Shown here piece after piece: positions 18,947 to 30,543 of a stretch of 64,000 bases of DNA (position 1 is the stretch's first letter; the number at the start of each line of letters is the position of its first letter). The notes below the pieces were generated by a model. It saw only the letters and a program-made list of their open reading frames with translations, was not told the origin of the DNA and did no database searches. This DNA comes from Asterella californica (lineage: Eukaryota; Streptophyta; Marchantiopsida; Marchantiales; Aytoniaceae), in contig JAYKYS010000004.1 of NCBI GenBank assembly GCA_036924285.1, forward strand, positions 14,106,001 through 14,170,000, read 5' to 3'. The translations under genes were made by a program, and so were the position numbers.

Positions 18947-20880
18947 GCTGGAAGATCTGTTGCACTAAGCCAGAAGCACCTACTATGAGCTGAAGGCTCA
19001 GTCCTTCCCAAGCGCCCAGTCTAGCTTCTACTTCTCAGAAGACTAAACTAGTCTTCCAGAAGACAGCTACTCCGTCTTTCGGGATTCTAACCATACTTCC
19101 TAGATAGCTCTCGTCTTCCGAGCTATATCTAAACAATCCTATCTAAGCAAGGCCTCGCATAGATTACCAAGAAGACAACCCACCTTGCATTACATCCTAC
19201 TTCCTATCAGAAGATACAAGATTCGTGAAACATAAAGTGCATGACAAGTTCAGAAGTCGGTTGCGGGCTCCTGCGGTGACAGTGGCCTCTGGGAAGACAC
19301 TCGAGACAGCTTCCAATTCAATGTCTTTCTCGGAAGACTTCCCGAAGTCAGACTTCTCTTCACTGGTCTCACCTGTCTTCGTCTTCCTACGCGCAATCTA
19401 TCCTCACAACAGACTCAAGACATTTGCACTCTGTTCTTCTGACTTCTCACCTCTCATACGCACTCAGAAGAACCTTGCTGCTCGGTGGGAAGACATGACC
19501 CTCGACCATTCTCTCCAGATTCTGCTAGCAAGTATTCTCACAACTCTCTTCTAAGTTCGGGAAGAAGAAGGAATGGCTGCTATGGATCGGACAGAAGAGA
19601 CCCGAATGGACCCTCACGTCTTCTCGCTCATTTTGTCAGCCTTTCAGTCTTCTAGTCTCTCTAGGAAGATGTGGAGTTGAGAAGCTTGGAAGACCGGGAG
19701 GCACAGGCCTAGTTCCCGACTTCCAACTTCTCGAAATAACAAAACAACTCACCACACCACTCGGGATTCGTACCAAGCCTCTCTTAACACAAAAGCAAAG
19801 CAAATCCACTCTTGATACGAATTGTGTTCAGTCGACTTCCGAAGAAAGTCTTCCGAAGATGGTCTTCCGAAGACAGTCAAGTTTAAGAAGCGTCTTCCGA
19901 AGATGTTCCCATCTTCCGAATCGTCTTCTGTTCCAGGTTTCGGGGGTACAGAGGTAGTAGGGTAGAGAAATTGATAGCTGAGATCGTCAATTTGAGGACG
20001 AGGTGTAGGGAAGCTCAAATTAAGCTGAGGAAGAAGTGGGAAGATGCCTGACAGAAATGGGGCAGCGCTTCCGCACCCAAATGTCTCAATAGGAAAGATG
20101 GGGGGTGGGGGTAATCGATCAGGCTGTCTGCACACAACCAAGGAAGCGCGAGGAATACCAGACAAAGGCGAGAAGAAGTGGGAAGGGGAAAGAACATGGG
20201 GAAGAACCTCTACAGTCTTCTTCGGCTCCCCGAGTTGCCTTCGACCTCCGTGCGCTTCTTGGCTCTGGTCCTAGCTCCAATGCGACTCCTCACGACTGCG
20301 CCTGCTGTCGATTTCTGACCACGTCTCGATTCTACCTTTGATTCTACTCGCTACTCTCCAGTGTCAGCTTCTCAGGAGCTCACAGAAACGCCTTCGCTCT
20401 TTGCCCTCCGTGCCCCAGCAATTCGGTCTCGCCCTTCGTCTAGCTGCCAACGGGTTCTCTCCTACCTCGATGTCCTCACTCGATTCCTCTCTCAAAGCTT
20501 ACTTGCGAAGCTCACTCTCTCCAATCGATCTTCTCAAGCGCGCTGTGCTGCGGGAAGTTGAAATGCGCCTAATGTGCTTCCTTACGCATCTTCCCTGCAG
20601 ATTAGGGGTTTTCGACCTTAGGTGTCTTCCTCGACCTACCTACCTATTCGGTGCGACCCAGTAGGTACACCTACTGTTTTATCCAAAAACTCGTGGTTAG
20701 GCCTTCGCGGTCGCTGTCTTCCGGAAGACAGGTGTCTTCCGCCGTCTTCTCATCTTCCGCCGTCTTCCCGTCTTCTGAAGACGCAACTGAGAAGACGCTC
20801 TTCCGAAGACGGTCGTCTTCCAAAGAAGTCCACTTCTTATTAAAAAGCTCATAAGATCATCTTCATGTTAAGGAAGACGT
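18947..20880 (-). other. Region upstream of the extra ORF, no gene identified
   Basis: This stretch shares the heavy GTCTTC/GAAGAC word use of the outer element, densest around 19830-19930 and 20720-20870, so it probably belongs to the same unit. I see no integrase, no TGGCGCC-type primer site and no LTR match to 5015-6606. The ORFs here (19749-20165 minus, 20338-20664 plus) show no domain. It may be promoter and leader of a truncated or non-autonomous relative. Confidence 0.4.
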
Positions 20881-22400
20881 AACCTTAAGTAACAACGCTT
20901 CTTCAGTTATACAAACAAGTTATTATTCTTAAAAAATTCAAAAATTCGTGCATCCTGTAATTTGTGGGCACCACAAACCATCACATCCATAGCACGAAAT
21001 ACCATTGAATTCAATTTGAGGTCCCCCGATTAATGTCTCCTCCATAACCTCTTTGACCTCCTTCCCCTCCTTGATTTCTCCGCTCTTTCAATTGTACTAC
21101 ATTGATCTTCAGATCTATCAATGTTTTTGTTATCTGGCTCAATTCATCTTGAAGATTAGGCATCAGAGAGTTGATAGTAACCACAACAGGTGTCGGGATC
21201 CTTTGAGCAGCTCTACCACTAAGTGTAATCCCTCCAACACTCGTCGTCTTGCTTCTCCTAGAAGAACGTCATCATATTCCAAACTCTTTTCCATTCAATT
21301 ATCTTCCAATGACTCGTCCTCCTTTCTACGCAAGCTATGCAACTCCAAGATCTAAATATAAATCTTTGAACTCTTGTAAAAATGCATCGTTCAGTAAATT
21401 CCATGCTTCTTGCGTGACTCTTAGCAAACCACTGTATCACCTCCTTCTCCTTCTCTTCAGCAAGGTTGGAAATATTCTCAAATGATTGACATCTATGTTC
21501 TCTCGGTTAGCTGTGGCTGTCTGTTCAAAATCAGAATCTTTGTCTTCTTTCTCTTTAAACTCTGCATACTTCAACCGTGTTCTTGCAGCTGTCGCCATCT
21601 TAGCAACCTTACTCCTTGCTTCCTAATACATTGAATTAATAATTTTTTGACCTTAACCTACAAGGTGCAAAAATGTTGTACAAAAATAAAGACATATGAA
21701 GTTGAGGTATCTAATGGACTAAGGCTTTCTGATACAACATGTGCTACTACTTCTCACGGTCCACTAACCTCTTCTACTCCCTCTTGGAATACTTCTATAT
21801 CAACAAAATTAACAGCTCTTCCTTTTCTATCTCTCAAGGTCAAGTTTAGACTTAGCTTCACTAGTCTCTTGACTCGGAACCTTTTCCTCTCATACCTTGC
21901 TAGATGTACTACTACGTTCACTTTGGGAACTATACTCACTTTTCCTTTCCTCTCCTAGCTGTCTTCTACGTTCCTTCTCTAATCTCTGCTTAGCAACCCG
22001 GTCCTTGGATAACATACATATTCTGCTCGTAACTTCCCATCAAAGAAATCAATATTTTCTCCTGACACAATACCAATGCTAAGACTAATGTACCTAAAAG
22101 AAATCCAAAATATCTGCACAATGCTTTGACTCTTAAGAATACAACTGATCTGACAGCAAGTCGTCTTCATGATCAACAAACAATGATAAGACCGTTAAAA
22201 TCCTACTTATCAAAGGTATGTTCATAAGTTAATTCCTCAACCTCTAATCCTTTGTAATAATGTTAATCTCTTTGTTCAGCTACCCAGATTCTCACTAAGC
22301 AGTTCGTGAAGCTACTCAGTTCTCACTAAGCAGCGTCCTTAGTATAGCACTATGAACAGCAACTACTCAGTCAACGCAAATAAGCTAAGATATAGCTTCC
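20881..22400 (-). pseudogene. Decayed gag of another retroelement
   Basis: Minus-strand fragments in shifted frames read RVTQEAWNLLNDAFLQEF then KDLYLDLGVA (about 21360-21425), MPNLQDELSQITKTLIDLKI (about 21095-21160), a Gly-rich stretch, and CYGCDGLWCPQITGC (about 20950-21000), a damaged zinc knuckle. This order (capsid helix, linker, knuckle) is gag. From 21754 to 21939 KVNVVVHLARYERKRF may be part of its N-terminus. Frameshifts and stops are frequent. Positions 21960-22400 show nothing clear. Confidence 0.55.
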
Positions 22401-22605
22401 TTTTCATGTCTTTCTAATCTCATTAACTTCATCATTAAGCGTCTAAAGAAATAAATAAATGATCATGAGAAGCTTATAACGAGCTCTACCACTTGGTGGA
22501 GCGAGAATGTAGATCAAAAGTAGATCAAAAGTCATTATTTCACTACATGAGGGTCTTTAGAGCGAAAATGTGAAGCCTTAAAATTTGTTTTCCAAACAGA
22601 AGTCC
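22400..22605 (-). repeat. Terminal fragment of an old LTR of the inner-element family
   Basis: It contains GAGCTCTACCACTTGGTG-like and GGGTCTTTAGAGCGA-like blocks and ends CCACGACATGACA, matching the end of the 2.0-kb LTR (GAGTGTCTTTGGAGCGAC ... CCACGACACGACA) with many changes. No primer tract or gene follows. Confidence 0.6.
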
Positions 22606-23830
22606 ATCCACGACATGACAACGTAACTAGCAGCATAGAGAGAACTATGTAGAAAATCGAAAGAGGCACCAAATCCATAGTGAAGAACTCATAGAAGAGC
22701 GATCTAAGAATCTTTCTTTTCCCAAACAGTTTTCTGATATGGATCAGGTCTACCCTCATGGCTCCAATGGCCACAAGAACCTCCAAATCTGAGCCCCAAG
22801 AGTCGAGATATCACCAAGTTTTGGTTGCAGATGATCGAATCTTCAAAACCTTCTTCTTGCCGTCCAAAATTATTCACACTAGCAAAATGGACCTCTTGAT
22901 CTCATATCTGTCTCTTCTCGTGGATACATTTGGCTACCATGATCCCAATGAGACCTCAAGCAAGCATTTATGAGTTATTTTCGCAACGAATGATAAGAAA
23001 TTTAGTCGTAATAAGTAAAATGAACTAACATAAATCGATTCTCTAAGACTCAACTTCACTCGTCATGCCCAACACAATAATCCAATGCACGTACAATCTT
23101 CTCATATGCATAGATAAATATTACTTGTCGCATTGACATCAAGAACAATGCAACGCTAAGTCACAAACGAATGAAAAGTTGTTGAAAGTGTCACCTTGTA
23201 AACCAATCTCCCTCACATCTTCTAAATCGCTCGATGAAACTTCTTATCATCTTCACTTTCCTACAGACCTCAATATTATGATCATAGTGGATCCAAGGAT
23301 AGCACGTTTGGAGTACAGAACTGTTTGAACGGTCCAATTCTCATTCGCATGTAATTGAGATACTATAATTATCTCTCTTTACGTCTTAGTTTTTCCAAGA
23401 ACACACATCCTCATCCGTCTCATCACGAATTATCCTATGTGTTGCATGCATTATCAAAATCCATTGACATCTTACGCACATGCATTGAATTTCTCAATTT
23501 CCGGAAATATTTATGGATAGGTCACAGATACAAGCTACTCCCTTCCATCAGTTTCACAATCTATGGGTTTTTCATATTATGACCAAGCAGCAAGAATTGC
23601 AAATATACAATATGCATTGAGAAGCTAAGATGTAGCTTGATTTTTTTATCTTTTGAATCTCACATCTACGACGACTTTTGATATACTTTTAGATATATTC
23701 TCACTGCACCAAGTGATAGAGCTCGTTGTAAGCTTCTCATGGTACTTTTATGTATTTCATTTGGACGCTTAATGACAAAATTATGGAGTTCAAAGATAAG
23801 AAAAACAAGACGAGCTTTAGTTTGTTAGCG
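22606..23830 (-). repeat. Old middle fragment of the same LTR family
   Basis: From about 22770 the order of blocks follows the 2.0-kb LTR: GAGTCGAGATATC, GGTTGCAGATGATCG, TGGCTACC.TGA..CCAA, GTACAATCTTCTCATATGC, GATCCAAGGATAGCACG, and AGCTAAGATGTAGCTTGATT near 23620. Divergence is high, with indels. Both LTR ends are missing. Confidence 0.6.
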
Positions 23831-24093
23831 GTAATTGATATTTGTGTTTCCTAGAGCTAAACTAAGGGTGCAAAGAGGCTACTTACTCATAATCTGGATA
23901 AACTCACGTATTGTGAACTTGACGTAAAGGGGTGCTTGGAATCAACTTGTATCTACTATTTGTCGTGTCTCTAAAATGACTGGAAATGTTGAAACAAAAA
24001 TGGATGTTATGAGAAATTGAGAAGTCCAATGCAATTAATTCAGACTATGCATGTGAAGCATAGAATAAGATGACTCATGAAGAGATAGACTGT
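23831..24093. other. Short unassigned spacer
   Basis: AT-rich sequence between LTR debris and the next LTR. I see no gene or repeat in it. Confidence 0.4.
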
Positions 24094-26057
24094 TGTCGTG
24101 TCGGATTTTACGTGAAGGATGTCTAAGAAAACGTGAGGTTCCTGGCTGTGGAGATGTATTGTGCTGACAGAGACAAGAAAAAGAGAAACAAGCACAAAAA
24201 CGAACGTCGCAATATATACCAACTCCCAACGTATATACACTACCGGTTCTTTCACCCTAAGAACTCAAAACTGAGCAACAGACCAGAGGTCTGTACTCTG
24301 TTTCAAAACCCTCTACAACGAGTCTCTAAAACCTGGATCTAAAACTATCGAAGCGTAGCTCAAAGCAAGAGAAACATCCCTTTGCTAACAAAAAGAGCTC
24401 CACCTGTACCCCATGATTCAAACCCAAGTCCAAAGAAGTTCTTATCTAAAGCTAGCTACCACAAGCTGTGCATAACCAACTAGAACTCAACGAACTAAAA
24501 AGGAAAAAACCGTAACGAAAGAACCGAAAAAGACATATCTGACAACTTTCTCATTTCATAAAATGATCTTCAGATGTCGATAAAGTCTTCTTCCTTGACT
24601 CCGTTGGCCCAAGAAACCTTCAGACTGCCGAGATGTAGTCAATTTTTGGTCATAGGTGACCGAACCTTCAAATACTCCTCCCTGCGGCTTAAAACCGCAC
24701 ACATCGTCCAAACGGATCGCTTGATTTGATATCCGTCTTCTCTGGTAGGTAGATCTAAGTATCTTGAACACAACGAGACTCCAAACAAGCCGTCAGGAGC
24801 TCCTCTCGCAAAACCACGCAACAAAATTTGGTCGCAAGATGCAAAAAACTGACGTAAATCGACTCCCTGCGACTCAAACTCGCTCATCACATCCAAACCA
24901 ACAATCCAATCCACGTACAGTCTTCTCCTATGTGTAGATGAAGTTGGCACCAAAAACGAAGTACTTGGCTCTCCGATCGCGAAGAACAACCAAATTTCAA
25001 GTCGTAGACGATGAAAAATCTGACGCAAGCGCTTCCATGCGAGCCAATTTGAATCAGAACTCCCAAACCGCCTGATGAAACTTCGTATCGTCTTCAATTT
25101 CCTGAAGAACTCGGTGTTCTGATCCCGATGGATCCAAGAACAGCAAGTTTAGACTCCGGAACAACCGAAACTGTCCAACCCTCCTTCACAGATCATTGAA
25201 GCACTCCAAATCTCCCTCTTGCATCTCAATTTCCCCCAATGCACATTCTCGGATCCGCTTCTCACGAACCGTCTTAACCAATGCGTAGCCTGCACAGATC
25301 TGAACCCAACGACGCCTTGCGCGTTTGCATTGGACCTCCAAATCTCCCGAACCGTCTGCTGACAGATCGCATATGCAAGCTAATCCCTTAAGCTGCCCCC
25401 TTTGTCAGTCACAGTACATATAAATGTTTTCTAATAATGAGGAAGCAAGCCCCTTGCGCCCTTAGTATAGCGCTTGGAGCTCAAATATCCAGTCAGCAAA
25501 AGTAAACTAGGGCCTAGCTTGACTTTCTCTTCATCCGAATCTCGTAACTTCTCCACTAGACGTCCAAATGAAGTAGACGAAGTGCCTATGGAAAGCTGAC
25601 AACGAGCTCTACCCATTGATGCGATGAAAGTGAAGATCCAAAGTCGTACCAAAAGTCTGTAAGCTGAGGTCTAGCTTGCTTTATCCATCTTTCGAGTCTC
25701 GTAACTTCTCCACTAGACGTCAACTGAAGTAGACATAGTGCCTAGGGAAAGCTGACAAAGAGCTCTACCCATCGATGTAATAAAAATGAAGATTTGAAGT
25801 TGTGCCAAAAGCCCGTAAGCTGGGGCTTAGCTTGTTTTATCCATCTTTCGAGTCTTGTAACTTCTCCATTGGGCGTCCAAATGAAGTAGACAAAGTGTCC
25901 ATGGGAAGCTGACAGCAAACTCTATCCATCGATGTAATGAAAGTGAAGATCAAAAGTTGTGCAAAAAGTTTCATTTTTAGATCCATGAGCGTCTTTGGAG
26001 CGATAATGATAAACATCGGAATAGATTTTCAGGTAGAAGACGGTCTGCGACACGACA
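24094..26057 (-). repeat. Left LTR of the integrase-less element
   Basis: Starts TGTCGTGTCGG, ends TGCGACACGACA, 1964 bp, with the same internal landmarks as the 2.0-kb LTR. The purine tract follows (minus strand AGAGGAGATGGA) at 26058-26070. It contains the 157-bp-type tandem blocks from about 25509 onward. Confidence 0.85.
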
Positions 26058-28096
26058 TCCATCTCCTCTAAACCTGTGCATCCTCCGATATGCACCAGAG
26101 ATATCACCCAAGGAGTGGACCGACATGCACCTCTTCTTGTCGTCCTACTTCTCATCATAGACAACCTCATCTTCAAGCTCTTCTGCATCATTCTCATTCT
26201 CAAACGATCCATCATAACATCGCAATATCAGGAGTTGAACAATTCATGATCATCCCTAACAATGGCAAACAATCAGTTTCAACCACCACTGCAGCTCCAA
26301 TCAAATACTCTTTCTCGGTTTTCATGACTGAAACAATATCCATAGTTCTCTCTTCACTTGCGGGTATGCACGTTGACGAGCACTTAACACCTTCGCTCCG
26401 AACCTAATAGCAAACCTATCTCCATCCTCATCATCATGTCCTACTGCCCATCCGATTGCAACTGGACTTGTATCGACAATAAGAACCACCGGCCTAGCAC
26501 CCTTGTAATCTATCCTTCTCAAAACTGGAGGAGATGATAGTAGGACGTCAGCTTCTATACAGCATCAGTATGCTCTTCCTCCCATCTGAACTTATGACCC
26601 TTACGCAACAACCCATATAATGGATCCGCCACATGCGCATAATGAGGAATCCAAAATGTGATAGAATACACAAGCACCCAGAAACCTTCTTACTTCTGTC
26701 AACGAGTTGCAAACCTCCTTCATCCTCTCAATCGCATCCACTTTGTTCGGGTCTGGCTTCCGACCAAACGATCCACACAATTGACCAACAATCAAGACTT
26801 CTCTAACCCCACATGTAGACTTCGCATCTGACAGCGTGAGATGAACTTCCTCAAGTCGAGATAGGATCTTCTCACAATCTGCGATGTGATCAATGACGCA
26901 TCTTCATCCTTCTCATCCTCCACACATTCTTTGATGAGGATGTCATCCAAGAACGGCACTGTCTTTTCAGGGATGAAGTCTCTTAGAACTCTATTCATCC
27001 CGTTCATCGTGTGTGCCACCGAGTTGGTAGCTCCATGTGATAAGGTACACATCTTAACCAACCCCAAAGGTGTCCTCATTGTCGTGAAGCTTCTGCTCTC
27101 CTCCGCTAGTTGAAACTGATCATATCTTGAGTAAAGATCGCCCATTGAGTAAATAGCTCTCCCTACAAATGCTTCAGCAAACTCATCCACAATCGGTCCT
27201 ACCTCAACATTTCTGATTGTTACTGCGTTCACCGGTTGCATGTCTTGGATGACCGCAATGATCTATTCTTCTTAGATATTGTAAACCATCTGCTCAAATA
27301 CGATGAAAATGACGGCTCCAAGATCTTCATCTGCATCTTCTCCTTCAGCAACTCCACTAGTTTAGACAAGTGAGTATTGGAATTGATCTCAGGTTCCATG
27401 GTACATGCGGTACTGTGAAGATAACCATCGGGGGTACCCCGATGGTTAACAACATACGGGTCTACACACCCAATCTCATGTGGCTCAAAGACAAATACTT
27501 TCTCATGTCATGAAAGCATCTCCTTGAAGCACATCGTCTCTTCTGATAGAAGAGACCCATCAAATCCTATCTTCAGCTCTTCAAGGGTCTTCTCCGTGAA
27601 CTTAGGTCCTATCATTGCATGATCTCTCAAACTCTTCTCCTTTGAAGCTCGATCCATCTGTTGGTTAGTGTCATCCGACAAAGGACCAGCAACTGACTTT
27701 ACCTTCTTATCCACTGTCTTGTACTTCATCTCAACTCGAACCTCAGGTGCACGAAATGATTCGATCACCGAATAGATCTCCCTTGAATGAATCTGCACAA
27801 CCTTCTCCTTATCCTCCCACCCAATAGACATGATCTCTCACAAAGGATCCTCCACCTCATCCTCTTCATAAACACCAGAAATCCATTCATCTCTTTCTAG
27901 CTCACCCAACTCTTTCAACATCAACTCAACATCACGCAAATGTTTTTGTTCTTTCTTCTCAGCTCTTCTACCTTCTTGTAAATAGCAATCCCACACTATG
28001 AAAACTCAACAAACCATGTACAAAAGACACTATCTCCTTCAAGCGAGAGTACCTTCTCCTACGCACCCCACAATCTCTCTCTATAGTAGTACTCAA
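26058..28096 (-). pseudogene. Truncated pol: RT and RNase H without integrase
   Basis: Pieces in several frames: MSIGWEDKEKVVQIHSRE and FTEKTLEELKIG (27508-27831); RT core MQPVNAVTIRN, SMGDLYSRYDQFQL and catalytic FLDDILIKE (26792-27241); GQLCGSFGRKPDPNKVD (26601-26795); RNase H VLIVDTSPVAIGWAVGHDD (26322-26522). Upstream of that, reading toward 26058, the sequence passes directly to the pol tail at about 26207 with no HHCC or DDE integrase motifs. At 27280 the RT entry reads FTISKKNRS in one frame, unlike the two sister copies, which are frameshifted there. A 12-bp-arm palindrome interrupts the frame at 27422-27448. Confidence 0.85.
27422..27448. repeat. Perfect palindrome, 12-bp arms, 3-nt centre
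   Basis: Arms TAACCATCGGGG (27422-27433) and CCCCGATGGTTA (27437-27448). The corresponding site in the inner element (11923-11940) has a single copy, so one arm is a local inverted duplication specific to this copy. Confidence 0.85.
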
Positions 28097-30487
28097 CGAG
28101 AATCCTTGAACTCTTCACTCATCCTTGGAAGCGGTTTCTCTCTTAGACGATCTCGATTGCGCTCGTGATTGGACGGTACAGTCAAGAATTATACCGCCCT
28201 CTTTTCATCTTGACTTTGGATCCTAGCATAAGTAGATCCGCCGTCTAGTATCCTCGTCTCCATCCGAGTAGTTGTGATGAAAGGTTGACCAAGAATGAGC
28301 GGATATGATGTTGCTTCTTGAACAAAGAAGTTTTGCTCGATAGCAACATCACCTATGCGCATTCTAATGTCTAGACAAGCTCCATACAAATCTCCTCTTG
28401 TTTTGTTTGGCTGCTCTTATGACCCACCCATGCTCTGTGTCGAACGGCCACTTCTTCTTCTTGTACAACTCCTTTGACATGATGTTGATTTCTGATCCAT
28501 GATCAATTAGAGCAACCACCGGCTCATCCAAGTCTCTGATCCTCACCAACGTCTCCGTCGTAGCTCGAGCCCAGTGACTGTGATTGTAATGACTTGAGCT
28601 TTGTTTCCCATCCTCCTCTTCATCCTCAAAATGTACCATGCGCCTTTGATCTCTTTCTTCCTCTGAATAATAAACACTGTACTTTGCAAGCTTTCTCTCC
28701 TCATCCACAGACATCGTAGTATCCAAGGCATGCGATAAATCAATCTCACTCGTAATCTGTCGCTTCTGTTTGATCGCAGGCGATGATGACATCATGAAAC
28801 TCGCACTTAGCAATGTCAGAAACTTCTCTCAAAGTAAACTCCACTTTTGCATTCAAAATGTGATCTTCCAAGACCCGATTCAATGTTGAAGCCTCGATGT
28901 CTGACTGTAATTTGTAGACAGCTGGCTTACCTTTCTCCTTCTGAAACTCCTTTGTTCTTTCTTTCGATGGAGAAGGAGCATCATCCATTGGTAGATCTTG
29001 AGCTCCTACATCCTGGAGCTCTTGACCAACCTTCTCTCCTCGAGTCTGTCTCTTGGAAGAAGTTCCATCCCTTGAATCTTCTGAATCTCACCTTCTCCTC
29101 TCTTCCAACAACGCTTCGTGTTGGTTCTTGGCGATGTAAGCATGCACCGATAGCGCTTCTATCGAATCTTCTCATCCAGTATCATTTTTGATTGTAGCAG
29201 CTATCCTCAACAATGTCTCAAGTGCGATCTTTCCTTTCTGTTTCATGGAGATGACAGATGACCACAATCCGCTCGGTTCAACATGCTCATTAAAAATTCC
29301 TCTCAGCTTGATCCTCAACTCTTGTGCCGTATGTTCCAGCTTTCACAACTGCAACTGCTTGCGCTGATAAGTGATCCTCAACCAACTTCTTCATCCCTCC
29401 TCTACAAAAGTTGGTCTGAAGAAGTGCATCGGTATCTCTCAACGTCACTTTCTCATCCTTCCAGAAGATCACTCCTTGTTGCAGTGGATGATCTGTATCA
29501 TCGCACCAGATAATTGCTTCTCAAACGGTTTTGCTCCGCTTGTAGACCTTTCTCTTCCAATCTTGTGAGCTTGATCTGCAGATCTCGCATTCCACGCATG
29601 ATCCCCGCAAGGTTTGAATCATCCTTCTTCGGAGATACTACAGGTGCTTGAGCATCCAGAACAACTGGAGCAACTGGTACCTTCTGTCTAGCAACAGGAA
29701 CCACTGGTCGAACCACATGAACATGTGCTACAGCAATCGATGTTGATGCCGGTCTCCTAACATGAACCTTCTCTCTTCTTCGCTCTCTCTTGATAAGTAG
29801 ACCAACAGCTTCTTCATCCTTCTTCCAGCTACTGGTCAAACCATCGTCTTCCTCCCGATCTTCCAGCAGTACCTCCAGGTTCTCTTGTAGCTTCTCATCT
29901 ACAGCCCGAAGAAATAACTCTGTCTTGTTGGACTGCAGCGTCAACTTTTCCATCCTACTCAGCCGTGAAAACTGCTTCTCAAACTCCCTGAGTAACTCTG
30001 TAGCTTGTAAACCTTTCCTCGGTTGCTCAACCCACTCCAAGAATGACTTCTCGGTGACCCGATCAGAGTCCTCCAAGAAGTACTCATCCATCAAAGCACG
30101 AGCAAACGTCTCACAATCCTTGTTAAAATGCTTCATTAGCATTTTAACATGATCTCTAATCTATGGAGCTGCTGCCAACTCAAATGTCTCAATCATTTCA
30201 TCTTCTGAGACCCGGTTCAGCTCCATCTCCTTCACATAATGCCTCAGATATCTTGAGACATCTCTCTCATAGAACTGGTCAATCTTGCTAACCACCGCTT
30301 GTAGCGCCTTTGTTGCCAAAGCTTCCTTCGGCTCATCAGACTGTTGCTGCCGTAAGAACATAGTGAAAGCTTGAAACATCGATGCAGTCGTCGGATCCAA
30401 CTGCACCTTCGACAATCCACCCGAACCACTAGCTCCATTTCCATCACCGTTCTCGTTCCCACTCATGATTGTCAATCTCTTCTTCAA
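28093..30487 (-). pseudogene. gag-protease remnant (integrase-less element)
   Basis: Starts MKKRLTIMSGNENGDGNGAS at 30487 like the inner gag, but stops at 30161 (AAP-stop-IRDHV, GAG changed to TAG). It resumes with HFNKDCETFARALMDEYF (29498-30142), then KLVEDHLSAQAVAVVKAG, VLEDHILNAKVEFTLREV (28746-28988) and protease VALIDHGSEINIMSKELY (28364-28813), and closes with the TTGAGTAC gag/pol overlap at 28093-28096. The zinc knuckle seen in the inner element falls in a deletion near 29500. Not functional. Confidence 0.85.
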
Positions 30488-30521
30488 AGTTCAAACACGG
30501 AAGAAATCTCCACCCCAGACC

Positions 30522-30539
30522 TTCATGTCGAGTTCACCA
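30522..30539 (-). other. Candidate primer-binding site (integrase-less element)
   Basis: Minus strand TGGTGAACTCGACATGAA, one change from the inner element, four bases inside the LTR start at 30544. Confidence 0.6.
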
Positions 30540-30543
30540 CCGT

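Noticed and set aside
19749..20165. 138-codon minus ORF as a gene of the outer element
   Set aside because: Pro/Ser/Phe-rich with no motif. It could be a leader peptide or chance frame, so it is not called.
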